From assembly GCF_003987475.1 (NCBI RefSeq), contig NZ_PIQH01000003.1, positions 1 through 64,000 of the forward strand: DNA of 64,000 nucleotides, in the 5' to 3' direction. The DNA is from Idiomarina tyrosinivorans. GTDB lineage: Bacteria; Pseudomonadota; Gammaproteobacteria; Enterobacterales; Alteromonadaceae. This document shows positions 26,268 to 36,591 of this stretch, one piece after another. The position numbers were made by a program, and so were the translations under genes. Numbering within the stretch: position 1 is the stretch's first letter; each line of letters starts with the position of its first letter. Below the pieces are notes generated by a model that made no database searches, was not told the origin of the DNA, and saw only the letters and a list, made by a program, of their open reading frames with translations.

Positions 26268-26984
26268 TTAGGCAATTTTCCATGTCGGTACGGGGAGTAA
26301 TTGTTTCGCTATTATGTGTTCGGGAGTTATCTCGCATCCAACGGCATAACACTCGACGCCTTTTTGTGCCGCTTGTTTACAGATTTCAGCATACTTTGGA
26401 TCAATTTCAGTGGCCGGCTCGGCGGAACGAATCGCTGAGTGCAGCGCCACAAACAACAGAATGGCGCGATGCCCCTGTTCACGCATCGCCATCAATTCTT
26501 GCACGTGTTTGCTGGCGCGCTGGCTTACGGTATCAGGAAACAATCCGCGTGCGCCCTGTGCGAGGGTTACACTTTTCACCTCAATATAGGTTTGCCGTTG
26601 TTGGTGATCCAGCGTAAACCAATCAATACGGCTATTCTGCTCACCATAACGCCGCTCAGGCTGCAGCTCGCAGCGTTCATCAATATCGGCAATAAAGCCT
26701 GCGCGAAGCGCCTCGCCAGCCACTTGATTAGCGCGCTGCGTGTTCACCGCAATCCAGTTATTTTGTTTGTCTTGAGTGAGTTCCAGAGTAAGTGAATACT
26801 TACGTTTGGGATTGTTGCTGCGGCTACAAGCCGCGCCAAAACCTGCCTCAGCACAACCTGTCATTGCACCGGTATTAGGACAATGGACCGTTTCTACTTC
26901 GCCATTGGGCCATTCGATATCGGCCAAAAAGCGTTTGTACCGGCGCAACAGTTTTCCTTGTTGTAGGGGCGGATTAAATTGCAT
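26268..26984 (-). CDS. sfsA: SfsA family protein (DNA-binding / sugar fermentation stimulation)
   Basis: This 238-residue protein matches SfsA along its length: FLADIEWPNGEVETVHCPNTGAM near the start, SRIDWFTLDHQQRQTYIEVKSVTLA in the middle, and FPDTVSQRASKHVQELMAM. The central part looks like a nuclease-type fold (D..E.K), although the biochemical role is unclear. The ATG at 26984 is preferred over the adjacent upstream TTG because GAGG lies 6 nt before it. It is upstream of dksA in the conserved order. Confidence 0.95.
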   Translation of the reverse strand: MQFNPPLQQGKLLRRYKRFLADIEWPNGEVETVHCPNTGAMTGCAEAGFGAACSRSNNPKRKYSLTLELTQDKQNNWIAVNTQRANQVAGEALRAGFIADIDERCELQPERRYGEQNSRIDWFTLDHQQRQTYIEVKSVTLAQGARGLFPDTVSQRASKHVQELMAMREQGHRAILLFVALHSAIRSAEPATEIDPKYAEICKQAAQKGVECYAVGCEITPEHIIAKQLLPVPTWKIA

Positions 26985-27043
26985 CAATTACCTCAAAACC
27001 GCTAAAGTGTTAAGCATCAATAAGCTATAGGGGGAATCACTTG

Positions 27044-28348
27044 ATGTCTACCGCACTACCCGTTTTACTCACCACCGAACAACCTGATGGCTATTGGAAG
27101 CCCCACACGCCATTGATATTTAACGAACAAGGCGCGGTCATCGTTGTTGGTGAAGACGAGGCCGAGAACCTACGGCGTATTCAAAAGGCTGGCCGACTGC
27201 TGGATAACAACGGCGTGAATCGCATCGAACCGAGCGCGGAGGGCTGGGATAAAGAACGTCAATGGGCGTTAGCAAAAGGCTTCACCTCTACACAGTCAAC
27301 CAACGAAGTGGTCTGGCATAGCAGCGAACCAGCGGTAGCAGAGCAGCTAAGTCACTTGAGTGAGATTAGCCGTTGGGCTCGAGCACTCATTAATGCGCCG
27401 GCCGAAGAGTTGTACCCAGAAACGCTGGCGCAGCGCGTTATTGACTACTTTGAAGAGCTCGTTCCATCGCAAGTCAGTTACAACATCATTAAAGGTGATG
27501 ACCTACTAAAACAGGGATGGGCGGGTATTCATGCCGTCGGCCGCGCTAGTGTGCGTCAGCCGTTGATGTTGCAACTCGATATTAATCCCACCGGTGATGA
27601 CAATGCCCCCGTTGCTGCGGCGTTAGTGGGTAAAGGAATTACTTTTGATAGCGGCGGTTACAGCATCAAAGGTAGCGAAGGCATGCTAGCAATGAAATGT
27701 GATATGGGCGGTGCAGCGACCCTAGCGGGGGCGTTAGCGCTGGCAGTGCAACGCGGCTTAAAACAGCGCGTTCGATTGATTCTTTGCTGTGCAGAAAATC
27801 TTATCGATGGTAGTGCTTTTAAATTAGGCGATATTATCACCTACAAAAACGGGTTAACGGTAGAAGTGGTCAATACCGATGCGGAAGGCCGTTTAGTGTT
27901 GGCTGACGGCTTGCAGGCAGCGGCTGAGAGTGGTGCAAAATGGGTGATTGATGCGGCAACCTTGACCGGTGCGGCGCAGATGGCTGTGGGTAAAGAATAC
28001 AATGCCCTATTCAGTGTTGACGATGGTGCTGCCGCAACAGCAATCAACTGCGCGGCTCAAGAGCGGGAATTGTTGTGGCGATTGCCATTGGCGCCTTGGC
28101 ACAGTAATAACTGCCCGTCGCCATTTGCTGATACCGCCAACAGTCGGCCGCAAAAAGGCGGTGGACCGGGCGGTGCGAGCAATGCCGCTGGATTTTTACT
28201 GCGCTTTGCACCCAACGACGGCAACGGCTGGTTGCATTTCGACTTAGCGAGTGCTTATTTAGGCAGTGCTGATGCGATGTGGTCAGCGGGCGCTACCGGT
28301 CACGGTATTCGCACGATTGCCGCGACGCTATTGCAATTGTCGGACTAA
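27044..28348 (+). CDS. pepB: M17 leucyl aminopeptidase, PepB type
   Basis: This 434-residue cytosolic metallo-aminopeptidase shows the two-metal active site of family M17: LVGKGITFDSGGYSIKGSEGM, KCDMGGAA and the signature NTDAEGRLVLADGL. The N-terminal domain is short, as in PepB rather than PepA. The ATG at 27044 has AGGGGGAA about 7 nt upstream; an adjacent TTG precedes it. It converges with thpR, with 7 bases between stops. Confidence 0.95.
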   Translation: MSTALPVLLTTEQPDGYWKPHTPLIFNEQGAVIVVGEDEAENLRRIQKAGRLLDNNGVNRIEPSAEGWDKERQWALAKGFTSTQSTNEVVWHSSEPAVAEQLSHLSEISRWARALINAPAEELYPETLAQRVIDYFEELVPSQVSYNIIKGDDLLKQGWAGIHAVGRASVRQPLMLQLDINPTGDDNAPVAAALVGKGITFDSGGYSIKGSEGMLAMKCDMGGAATLAGALALAVQRGLKQRVRLILCCAENLIDGSAFKLGDIITYKNGLTVEVVNTDAEGRLVLADGLQAAAESGAKWVIDAATLTGAAQMAVGKEYNALFSVDDGAAATAINCAAQERELLWRLPLAPWHSNNCPSPFADTANSRPQKGGGPGGASNAAGFLLRFAPNDGNGWLHFDLASAYLGSADAMWSAGATGHGIRTIAATLLQLSD

Positions 28349-28355
28349 AGGGTAT

Positions 28356-28886
28356 TCAACGCAGGGGTAACGGCCACCGAGCAAGTGGTTGATAACGCAC
28401 ACCCTGTTCTGTCGGTTTCGACCAGAACAGGGTCAACGCGGTCCAGCGGATGCGAAAGTTGGCGGGGTTGCCCATCATCTGTGCGGGTTCTTTGGCGCCG
28501 CGAATAAGCGAGATATGGGGCGCAAAAGGGCGCTCATCATTGATCGCCAAGTGTTGGCGCAATTGCCCGGCAAATGCGTTCAGACTGGCATTGGGCTGAC
28601 TGGGTGCCAGGTATACGGTGCGACTTTCTGGCCAGTAGCCGAGCAATCCAAACTGACTCGTCAATGTCGGTCGTTCAACGTTGCTAATGCGTTCCACCAG
28701 AGCATCACGCTGTTGCTGAGTGCAAGCACCAAAAAAGCCTAGGGTCAGGTGGTAGTTGCCCCAATAGACGGCATGGCGCGGATGGTTAAGATGGCGGTAC
28801 TGCCAGTCGGCGAGCGCTTGCTTTTCTGGCGTGAGTAAGTCCAAGCCCAGAAATAATCGTTGTGTGGTTTTCGTGTGATCACTCAT
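28356..28886 (-). CDS. thpR: RNA 2',3'-cyclic phosphodiesterase
   Basis: This 176-residue member of the 2H phosphoesterase family opens 2',3'-cyclic phosphates on RNA. The two active-site motifs are HLTL (46-49) and HISL (about 123-126), each in the expected strand. The length is usual. It lies between pepB and hrpB on the opposite strand to both. Confidence 0.93.
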   Translation of the reverse strand: MSDHTKTTQRLFLGLDLLTPEKQALADWQYRHLNHPRHAVYWGNYHLTLGFFGACTQQQRDALVERISNVERPTLTSQFGLLGYWPESRTVYLAPSQPNASLNAFAGQLRQHLAINDERPFAPHISLIRGAKEPAQMMGNPANFRIRWTALTLFWSKPTEQGVRYQPLARWPLPLR

Positions 28887-28965
28887 CGCTACCCCAAAAC
28901 AGGCTTTTTTGGCATACTAAACAGTCTGTTGCCGTTGCTCAATAGCGAATACTTAAGGAGAGTGT

Positions 28966-31428
28966 TTGACCCTCCCGATTACCGAACTTTATCGTCAAAT
29001 CGCGCAACTTCCCCATGCTGGTGTGAAAGTATTGCAAGCGCCACCAGGCAGTGGGAAGTCGACCGCATTACCGCTATTTCTTCTGCAGCAAGGCTACGCG
29101 GCTGACGGCCTGATTGTTATGCTGCAACCGCGCCGAGTCGCGGCCTTGAGTATTGCACATTACCTAGCTGAACAGTTAGGTGAGAGAGTCGGCGAGCGCA
29201 TCGGGTACCAAATTCGCGGACAGCGCAAAACAGGTACCCAAACGCGGTTAGTGGTGGTAACCGAAGGGGTGTTGTTGCAATGGTTGCAGCGAGACCCTGA
29301 ATTACCAGGTATCAGCACCATCTTGTTCGACGAATTTCATGAGCGCAATCTGTTCAGTGATTTGAGTTTAGCGTTATTACTCGATGTATTACCGCTGCGC
29401 ACTTACCTGAGCGTCTGGGTAATGTCGGCGACCATTGATGTTGACGCTTTGGTAGACTTCCTTAGCCCACATAGCGAACAAATTACTGCGCTGACCGCAG
29501 CAGGCCGGCAGTACCCTATCGACTACCATTATGTGCCGTTGCAAGCGCAAGAAGATTGGCTGCAAGCAACTTTGCGTGCGATTTTGCTGGCGACCGGGTT
29601 GGCGCAACAAGGTATTTTGGTGTTTGTGCCTGGGCAGCGGGAAATGCGTTGGTTGCAGCAGCGCTTGGCGGACGCAAGCCAATGGCCGGTGCAGCTATTA
29701 CATGGTGGCTTAACCGTGGCTCAGCAGCAACAGGTGGTGCAGGGTAGCGATGCTGCAACAGCCGCACAACGAATTATTCTTAGCACCAATATCGCTGAAA
29801 CCAGTATTACCGTGCAGCACATCGATACCGTCGTTGACAGTGGCCGAGAGCGGGTGGCTGTTTATGACCCGAACTTGCGTACCAGCAAGCTTATGACGCA
29901 GCGGGTGAGTCAAGCTTCAGCACAACAACGCGCCGGTCGCGCCGGGCGGTTACAGGCGGGGCACTGTGTTCGATTAGGCAGTGAAGCTGAGTATCAACGT
30001 CTTAGTGCATTTCAGGCGGCGGAGATTGACTACAGTGATTTAGCACCGTTAATACTGCAAGCCAAGTTGTGGGGCACCGAGGTCGCAGCAATGGCGTGGT
30101 TGACGCCTCCCAATGCTGGATTGCTGGCCCATGCGGAGGACTGGTTAACGGCCTTTGGGTTACTTGAGCAGGGCGCGTTGACCGATGCTGGGCGGTGGGT
30201 GGCGAGTGCTGCTGCTGAACCCCGTATTGCCTTGGTCGCCTATCACGGCTTGCAATTATCCGTGGCCGAACGGGCACAACTGGCGCGTTATCTCGCAACC
30301 ATTGAAGAGCCACCGCGGAGTCAACAACTCGAGCTTAAACACCTTAGTGAGTTATGTCAGCAGCAGAGGCATGCACGCTGGCAGCAGCGTTGGCAATACT
30401 GGGGACGGCAATTGAAACTCAGTGAAGCAGAGCTAAACGGATGCGGTGAGCATTGTTTATCGGCATTGCTATGGGGCTTTTTCGACCGTATTGGGCAGCG
30501 CCAAGGCGAGTTACGTTACCGCTTAACAAGCGGCGGTGCCGCGCGTTATTACGACGCGCCTCAGCAAGCCCCAGAATACCTCTTGGCACTGAGGTTGACC
30601 TTTCCTGCCGAGCACAATGAAGCGGTTTTGCAATGCGTGGTGAATTTGGATGAGTTGGATTGGCAACAACATCCAGCATTGCCGATTAAACAGCAAACTG
30701 TCGCGCGTTGGCAGGGCCAACAACAGCGTTTACAACGCGTAAAGCAAGTTACTTTAGGGCGCTTACAACTGCGTAGTGAAGTGCTTTCTGGGGAAGTCAG
30801 TGCGGTCGAATTACAACAGGCATTAATAGCTTACGTGCAAGAGCATGGGCTGGAAGTGTTAACGTTGAGTAAAACTGCGCACCAATGGTTGGCGCGTTGT
30901 CGTTTGTTGGCAGAATATGGTGATGACGTGTTTGCGCAGTTTCAGCAATCGCGCTTGCTGGCTGAGTTAGCGGACTGGGCACTGCCCTTTTGGCAAGACA
31001 TTCGCTCATTAAAACAGTTGCAGCAGTGGGATCCATTGCCGGCGTTGCAAGCGCGTTTGGATTATCAACAGCAACAACAGTTACAGCAAGCTTGTCCGAG
31101 TCACTGGCTGGCGCCGTCAGGTCGAAGCGTGGCTATCGACTATCAAGCCGTAACGCCGATTGCGGCTGTGAAACTGCAAGAAGTGTTTGGGGAACCGCAG
31201 TCTCCGACATTGGTCTATGGCAAGGTAACATTGACCTTGGATTTACTGTCACCAGCAGCACGGCTACTGCAGCGTACCAGCGACTTAGCGAGCTTCTGGC
31301 AAACGGCCTATCCACAAGTGCGAAAGGAAATGCGCGGACGTTACCCCAAGCACCCGTGGCCGGAGCATCCGCAACAGTCGCTAGCGACCACAAAAACCAC
31401 GCGGCAATTGCGTAAAGATAGTCATTGA
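28966..31428 (+). CDS. hrpB: ATP-dependent RNA helicase HrpB
   Basis: This 820-residue DEAH-type helicase has Walker A APPGSGKST (25-33), motif II DEFH in ILFDEFHERN, SAT in WVMSATID, STNIAETSITV (motif V region) and QRAGRAGR (motif VI). The C-terminal HrpB-specific region follows. The start is a TTG at 28966 with AAGGAG 5 nt upstream; no better start exists. HrpB is widespread in proteobacteria, with poorly defined RNA targets. The next gene, mrcB, begins one base after its stop, so it is co-transcribed with a cell-wall enzyme. Confidence 0.96.
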   Translation: MTLPITELYRQIAQLPHAGVKVLQAPPGSGKSTALPLFLLQQGYAADGLIVMLQPRRVAALSIAHYLAEQLGERVGERIGYQIRGQRKTGTQTRLVVVTEGVLLQWLQRDPELPGISTILFDEFHERNLFSDLSLALLLDVLPLRTYLSVWVMSATIDVDALVDFLSPHSEQITALTAAGRQYPIDYHYVPLQAQEDWLQATLRAILLATGLAQQGILVFVPGQREMRWLQQRLADASQWPVQLLHGGLTVAQQQQVVQGSDAATAAQRIILSTNIAETSITVQHIDTVVDSGRERVAVYDPNLRTSKLMTQRVSQASAQQRAGRAGRLQAGHCVRLGSEAEYQRLSAFQAAEIDYSDLAPLILQAKLWGTEVAAMAWLTPPNAGLLAHAEDWLTAFGLLEQGALTDAGRWVASAAAEPRIALVAYHGLQLSVAERAQLARYLATIEEPPRSQQLELKHLSELCQQQRHARWQQRWQYWGRQLKLSEAELNGCGEHCLSALLWGFFDRIGQRQGELRYRLTSGGAARYYDAPQQAPEYLLALRLTFPAEHNEAVLQCVVNLDELDWQQHPALPIKQQTVARWQGQQQRLQRVKQVTLGRLQLRSEVLSGEVSAVELQQALIAYVQEHGLEVLTLSKTAHQWLARCRLLAEYGDDVFAQFQQSRLLAELADWALPFWQDIRSLKQLQQWDPLPALQARLDYQQQQQLQQACPSHWLAPSGRSVAIDYQAVTPIAAVKLQEVFGEPQSPTLVYGKVTLTLDLLSPAARLLQRTSDLASFWQTAYPQVRKEMRGRYPKHPWPEHPQQSLATTKTTRQLRKDSH

Positions 31429-31429
31429 G

Positions 31430-33718
31430 GTGAGTCTTTTGAGTAGAAATTCTTTTTTTCGGCATGTTGGCTGGCTAGCCGTTAAGCTTGGGCTGGTCGC
31501 GGCTGCATTACTGTTTTTCTACTGGATTTACCTAGACACTACATTGACCCAACGCTTTAGCCAAAGCCGCTATCAGGCGCCTGCTTTAGTTTACGGCTAT
31601 GCGCTACCCCTTCACCCGGGGCAAAAGCTGCCTCCGGAACAATTACGGCGCCGGCTTCAATTACTGGGTTACCGTGCGGTAGCAGACGTGCGTGATAGCG
31701 GCCAGTTTCAGCAAACGGGTGACGCCTTCGTGCTGTATCGGCGGCCGTTTGATTTTGCTGATGGTCCACAAATGGCGCGTAAAGTAGCGCTCCACTTTAA
31801 TGACGAAACGCTGACTAAAATCATTAGCCTACCCGACGGCCGCGAACTCGATTCTATGCGCCTAGAACCGCCGCTGATTGGAAGGTTCAGTACCCATTCG
31901 AGGGAGGACCGTTTACTGGTGGGTTTTGAATTGGTCCCGAACTTATTCGTTGACACCTTATTACTGGTCGAAGATCGTAATTTTTACCACCATAATGGTG
32001 TCGCACCGCTGGCAATCGCCCGCGCACTCGTAGCTAACATCCGTGCTGGACACACCGTGCAAGGTGGTAGCACGTTAACTCAGCAGCTGGTCAAGAATCT
32101 TTATTTGACGCGCGAACAGACGCTTTTGCGTAAGGCGCATGAAGCGATGATGGCGTTGGTGATTGACGCCAGATTCAGCAAAAACGATATTCTCGAAGCC
32201 TACTTAAACGAAGTCTACTTTGGCCAAGATCGCGGTAATGCGATTCACGGACTGGGGCTCGCCAGCGTGTTCTATTTTGGCAAGCAAGTGCAAGAGCTAA
32301 ATGCGGCTGATATTGCATTGCTGGTGGGCTTAGTCAAAGGTCCTTCATACTATGACCCACGTCGTCATCCGGAACGTGCGAAGCAACGGCGCGATATGAT
32401 TTTGCAGTTGATGTTTGAGCATGACTTACTGAGCAAACCTGACTACTTGGCAGCATTACGCAGTGATCTCGAGGTTAAAGCATCGGGGCACTTGGTCAGT
32501 TCCAGTCAACCGGATTATCTAGACCGAGTGCAACAAGAGTTAGCCCATATTCCGTTACCAGCCGATTGGCAAAAGCAGGGTCTACGCATCTTTACAGGGC
32601 TGGATCCACTGCAGCAGGCGGCTGCTGAACAAGCCCTACAAGACACTGTAAGGCGCTTAAAAAAGCCGGATCTGCAGGGCGCTGTAGTGGTTGCTGACTA
32701 TCACGATGGCAGTGTTCGGGCATTAGTGGGTGGCACCCAGAATAATGCCGCGGGTTTTAACCGAGCGTTGTTAGCGTTGCGTCCCATCGGCTCACTGATT
32801 AAGCCAGTGATTTATAGCCTAGCGTTACAGCAACCTGACCGTTATCAACTGGCGACGCCTTTGTTAGATAACCCAGTGATTTTAGATGTGCAAGGTGATA
32901 AAGCGTGGCAGCCGAATAATTATGACGGTGAATTTCTGGGCCAGTTACCGCTTTACCAAGCGTTTGTGACCTCGCGTAATATTCCTGCGGTAAACGTGGG
33001 ATTGGATATTGGCCCTGAGCGCATTGTTGAGCAACTCAGAGCTTTGGGCGTAGAAACCCCCTTGCATGCGTACCCGTCGATATCGCTGGGTGCGTCAGCG
33101 TTGTCGCCTTATGCTGTTGCCCGACTTTATGCAGGCTTAGCCAATCCGCAGGGGTTTCGCCCGTTGCATACTATAGAAGCGATTACCCAGCACGATGGCA
33201 TGAGTGTCTACCATCATCAACCACAGCCGTTGCAGCAGGTGCTTAGTCCAGAAAGTCAGTACCTAACCGAGTACACCATGCAAGGCGTAGTACGTGAAGG
33301 AACCGGTAAGCGCTTGGGCGAAGCTTTTCCAAACGCGCATCTCGCCGGCAAGAGCGGTACCACCAACGATCTACGTGACAGTTGGTTTGTTGCCATCGAT
33401 GCGGAGCAAGTGATGACGGTATGGATGGGTTATGATGACAATCGCTCTACCGGGCTTACGGGCAGTTCAGGTGCGTTAAAGGTATTGCGCCAAATGCTCA
33501 AGCAACAGCCACCGCAGCCACTGCAATTACGTCGTCCAGAGACCATTATTGATGCTAACTTTCGGAGTGACTCTGGGGTACGTGTACCAGATTCCTGCAG
33601 TGATGCGGATCCCGAAGTTTTGCGCTTTCCAGCGATAGATAAGCCGGTTATTGAAGGAATGACTTGTGCAGGGACGGTGGAAGAAAAAAGTTGGTGGCAG
33701 CGAGTATTTGGCAATTAA
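31430..33718 (+). CDS. mrcB: Penicillin-binding protein 1B
   Basis: This 762-residue bifunctional peptidoglycan synthase is anchored in the inner membrane (helix about 15-37). A UB2H-type domain is followed by the glycosyltransferase family 51 domain, with catalytic Glu181 in EDRNFYHHNG and GGSTLTQQLVKNLYL. The transpeptidase domain carries S455-LIK458 (SxxK), SRN and KSGTT (641-645). It is shorter than E. coli PBP1B (844), mainly at the termini. The GTG at 31430 is given as start. A TTG at 31439, with GAGGTG about 7 nt upstream, is equally plausible and removes three residues. Its usual activator LpoB is not in the window. Confidence 0.96.
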   Translation: MSLLSRNSFFRHVGWLAVKLGLVAAALLFFYWIYLDTTLTQRFSQSRYQAPALVYGYALPLHPGQKLPPEQLRRRLQLLGYRAVADVRDSGQFQQTGDAFVLYRRPFDFADGPQMARKVALHFNDETLTKIISLPDGRELDSMRLEPPLIGRFSTHSREDRLLVGFELVPNLFVDTLLLVEDRNFYHHNGVAPLAIARALVANIRAGHTVQGGSTLTQQLVKNLYLTREQTLLRKAHEAMMALVIDARFSKNDILEAYLNEVYFGQDRGNAIHGLGLASVFYFGKQVQELNAADIALLVGLVKGPSYYDPRRHPERAKQRRDMILQLMFEHDLLSKPDYLAALRSDLEVKASGHLVSSSQPDYLDRVQQELAHIPLPADWQKQGLRIFTGLDPLQQAAAEQALQDTVRRLKKPDLQGAVVVADYHDGSVRALVGGTQNNAAGFNRALLALRPIGSLIKPVIYSLALQQPDRYQLATPLLDNPVILDVQGDKAWQPNNYDGEFLGQLPLYQAFVTSRNIPAVNVGLDIGPERIVEQLRALGVETPLHAYPSISLGASALSPYAVARLYAGLANPQGFRPLHTIEAITQHDGMSVYHHQPQPLQQVLSPESQYLTEYTMQGVVREGTGKRLGEAFPNAHLAGKSGTTNDLRDSWFVAIDAEQVMTVWMGYDDNRSTGLTGSSGALKVLRQMLKQQPPQPLQLRRPETIIDANFRSDSGVRVPDSCSDADPEVLRFPAIDKPVIEGMTCAGTVEEKSWWQRVFGN

Positions 33719-33725
33719 GTGGTAG

Positions 33726-33764
33726 AAAAACTCAGGCGCGCTGGCATGCGCCAGCACGCCTGAG
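33726..33764 (-). terminator. Terminator between convergent mrcB and hemL
   Basis: A long stem (33731-33738 with 33757-33764, and 33740-33745 with 33750-33755, one mismatch, loop ATGC) lies between the two convergent genes. Read leftward it is followed by TTTTT (33730-33726), so it should terminate hemL. In the mrcB direction the T-run is poor. Confidence 0.8.
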
Positions 33765-33779
33765 CTGCTATTACTAATA

Positions 33780-35069
33780 CTAAGCCGCCGCCAACGCTAC
33801 GAAGGCGATTTTGGCCGCCGCAAGAGTTTGTTCAATATCGGCCTCGCTATGCGCCGCCGACATAAAGCCACCTTCGTAGGCCGAAGGCGCTAAGTAAACC
33901 CCTTGCTTCAGCATTTCATGGTAGAACCGCTTAAAGTGCTCCATATTGCACTGCGTCGCCTGCTGGTAGCTGGTGACGTGCTTCTCGCGGGTAAAGAAAA
34001 AGCCGAACATTGAACCTGCACGGTTAGTGGTAAACGGGATCCCTGCTTGGTCAGCAAGTTGTTGCATGCCGCTTAGTAATTGTTCGACGCGAGCATATAG
34101 CTGTTCGTATAGGCCAGGTTTGGCCAATTCGTTGAGGGTCGCAAGCCCGGCCGCCATCGCCACCGGATTACCCGACAGTGTTCCAGCTTGGTATACCGGA
34201 CCGACGGGAGCAATATGGTCCATAATCGCTTGTTTACCACCAAATGCGCCGACTGGCATTCCTCCACCAATCACTTTACCTAAGGTCGTCAGGTCTGGGA
34301 TTACCTGGTAGCGCTCTTGTGCACCTCCCGGGGCGGCGCGGAAGCCACTCATCACTTCGTCAAAAATCAATACGCTGCCGAAGTCGTCACAGATTTTGCG
34401 CAAGCCTTCCAGAAAGCCCGGCTGCGGTGGGATACAGTTCATGTTGCCGGCGACGGGTTCAACAATAATACAGGCAATGTCTTGGCCAAATTCAGCAAAC
34501 ACTTTGGCGACTGAATCGATGTCGTTGTAGTCCACGGTTAAGGTGTGTTTGGCGATATCTTCTGGGATGCCTGGAGAATTTGGTACGCCCAGTGTCAACG
34601 CACCTGAACCAGCTTTGACCAGTAGCGAGTCGGCGTGGCCGTGGTAATTACCTTCGAACTTCAAGATTTTATCTCGCCCAGTGTAACCCCGCGCTAAGCG
34701 AATAGCGGTCATCGTCGCTTCGGTACCACTGTTAACCATTCTGACTTTTTCAATCGATGGTACGATCTGCTTAATTTTTTCCGCCATGGTAATTTCGACT
34801 TCGGTAGGGGTACCGAAGCTTAGGCCGCGTTCAGCCGCTGCCAAGGTTGCCTGCAGTACTGCTGGGTGGTTATGGCCGAGAATCATTGGGCCCCAAGAAC
34901 CGACATAATCGATATAGCGTTGGCCATCGGCATCCCACATGTAAGCGCCTTTGGCGCGCTCAATAAAAACTGGTGAGCCACCGACACCGTTAAATGCTCG
35001 CACTGGCGAGTTTACGCCACCAGGAATGCTTTTCTGGGCTTGTTGGAAAAGGGTTTCTGAACGACTCAT
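33780..35069 (-). CDS. hemL: Glutamate-1-semialdehyde 2,1-aminomutase
   Basis: This 429-residue PLP enzyme makes 5-aminolevulinate, the first committed haem precursor in the C5 pathway. It shows [12 protein letters not shown] at the N-terminus, [38 protein letters not shown] and the PLP lysine in [16 protein letters not shown]. Length and sequence are fully typical. It is followed on the same strand by a terminator and preceded by pyrB at 9 bases. hemJ, a later haem gene, lies just upstream. Confidence 0.98.
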   Translation of the reverse strand: MSRSETLFQQAQKSIPGGVNSPVRAFNGVGGSPVFIERAKGAYMWDADGQRYIDYVGSWGPMILGHNHPAVLQATLAAAERGLSFGTPTEVEITMAEKIKQIVPSIEKVRMVNSGTEATMTAIRLARGYTGRDKILKFEGNYHGHADSLLVKAGSGALTLGVPNSPGIPEDIAKHTLTVDYNDIDSVAKVFAEFGQDIACIIVEPVAGNMNCIPPQPGFLEGLRKICDDFGSVLIFDEVMSGFRAAPGGAQERYQVIPDLTTLGKVIGGGMPVGAFGGKQAIMDHIAPVGPVYQAGTLSGNPVAMAAGLATLNELAKPGLYEQLYARVEQLLSGMQQLADQAGIPFTTNRAGSMFGFFFTREKHVTSYQQATQCNMEHFKRFYHEMLKQGVYLAPSAYEGGFMSAAHSEADIEQTLAAAKIAFVALAAA

Positions 35070-35078
35070 TCGAACCTC

Positions 35079-36092
35079 TTACAAATTAGGTTTATTGGTG
35101 AACCAGTTCACCGCACATTCATGTTGCTGAACTTGGTCTTCGACCCCTAACGTCAATGCAAACAATGCCATCCGAATTAACACGCCATTATCCGCTTGGC
35201 GAAAGATCGCCAAGTTTGGGTGTTGGTTGAGGTCGTTATCGAGCTCGTTGGCCTCTGCTCGCGAGTCGCGAGGGAGTGGATGCATAATGACCGTATTGGG
35301 TTTGTAGTATTTGGTATAAATTTCGCTGTTTAAACGGAATTTTCCGCGATATTGATCAGCGTCTTCAGGGCTAGCAAAGCGCTCTTGTTGAATACGGGTT
35401 TGATAAACAATGTCAGCGTCAAGCGACTCTGTGACTTGTTCAGTAACGGTAACCCGATGTCCTGCTTGTTCTAATGTGGCTAGCACAGAGTCAGGCATGC
35501 TCAACGCTTTCGGCGACAGCAGGGTGAAACGTAAATTTTTGTACATCGACAGCAGCGTCGACAGCGAGTGCACGGTACGGCCATATTTTAAGTCGCCCAT
35601 CATACAAATGTGCATGCCATCGACACTCTGGCCATGGTAGGCCAATTCTTTTTGAATAGTATATAGGTCTAACAATGCCTGAGTTGGGTGTTCGTTAGCG
35701 CCGTCGCCGCCATTGATCACCGGCACTCGACTACCTTCCGCAAATTCCGCAACCGAGCCAGATTTGGGGTGGCGCATGGCAATCACATCGGAGTAGCTAC
35801 TCAGCACTCGTGCGGTATCGTACAGCGATTCGCCTTTGGTTAACGCAGAGCTTTCCATGCCGGTGGTTTCGCGAACTTCACCACCGAGCAAGTTAAACGC
35901 CGTGCCAAAACTCACCCGCGTCCGAGTCGAGGGTTCAAAAAATAAATTTCCGAGAATGGCGCCGTCTAATACGCGAGTGCGTTTGGCGCGTCGAGCGTAA
36001 GGCTGCATTTTGTCAGCGACAGAGAAAATATATTGAATGCTATCGAGATCAAATTGATTCACCGACAGAATATTCGACCCAGTAAAATTCAT
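35079..36092 (-). CDS. pyrB: Aspartate carbamoyltransferase catalytic subunit
   Basis: This 337-residue enzyme catalyses the first committed step of pyrimidine synthesis. Carbamoyl-phosphate and aspartate sites are visible: FEPSTRTRVSF (STRTR 55-59), HPTQALLDLYT, MMGDLKYGRTVHSL, and MHPLPRDSRAEANELDN near the C-terminus. It is about 25 residues longer than the E. coli chain, with the extra at the C-terminus (HECAVNWFTNKPNL). No pyrI regulatory subunit gene is adjacent, so it may be an unregulated or differently assembled form. The start at 36092 fits the family; the Shine-Dalgarno sequence is weak. Confidence 0.94.
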   Translation of the reverse strand: MNFTGSNILSVNQFDLDSIQYIFSVADKMQPYARRAKRTRVLDGAILGNLFFEPSTRTRVSFGTAFNLLGGEVRETTGMESSALTKGESLYDTARVLSSYSDVIAMRHPKSGSVAEFAEGSRVPVINGGDGANEHPTQALLDLYTIQKELAYHGQSVDGMHICMMGDLKYGRTVHSLSTLLSMYKNLRFTLLSPKALSMPDSVLATLEQAGHRVTVTEQVTESLDADIVYQTRIQQERFASPEDADQYRGKFRLNSEIYTKYYKPNTVIMHPLPRDSRAEANELDNDLNQHPNLAIFRQADNGVLIRMALFALTLGVEDQVQQHECAVNWFTNKPNL

Positions 36093-36159
36093 CGTAGCTC
36101 GCCTCGGCTGGACATCAGATTTGCTGCGCGATGATAGCAAAAAATCACCGCGCTGAACA

Positions 36160-36591
36160 TTAGAAGGGCTTTAATACCGCTAATAAAATAATCGCAAACA
36201 GGGCGATAACGGGGAGCTCGTTGTAGACCCGATAGAACCGATGACTGCGTTGGTTTTTGCCGTCCCGGAATTGTGTCCAGATTTTGTAGCAATAACCGTG
36301 GTAAGCCAAAAGTAATGCCACCAGCAGCAGCTTAGCGTGCATCCAACCGGCGCTAGCGAACCACGCTGAACCGTAGCTGACCAGTAAAATCAGGCCGAAC
36401 ACCACAGTGAGTACGGCAAAAGGCGTGACAAACCAAAACAGACGTCGCTCCATCACCGTTAATTGCTTGTCTACCGCAGGCTCGGTTGCCATGGCGTGAT
36501 ACACGAATAGCCGCGGCAGATAAAAAATACCGGCGAACCAAGCCACCATAAATATTAAGTGGAACGCTTTAATCCATAATAACGTGGTCAT
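36160..36591 (-). CDS. hemJ: Protoporphyrinogen IX oxidase HemJ
   Basis: This 143-residue inner-membrane protein has four helices. It carries the family-defining N-terminus LWIKAFHLIFMVAWFAGIFYLPRLFVYH and the later GWMHAKLLLVALLLAYHGYCY; the histidines in these helices are thought to bind haem. HemJ is the main protoporphyrinogen oxidase in many bacteria lacking HemG. The start is set by a 4-base ATGA overlap with the ClC gene, so the two are co-transcribed. hemL lies two genes further along. Confidence 0.95.
   Translation of the reverse strand: MTTLLWIKAFHLIFMVAWFAGIFYLPRLFVYHAMATEPAVDKQLTVMERRLFWFVTPFAVLTVVFGLILLVSYGSAWFASAGWMHAKLLLVALLLAYHGYCYKIWTQFRDGKNQRSHRFYRVYNELPVIALFAIILLAVLKPF

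Noticed and set aside
28966-31428. Frameshift or missing start in hrpB because no ATG is present
   Set aside because: A TTG with AAGGAG at correct spacing opens the conserved N-terminus; the reading frame is intact.
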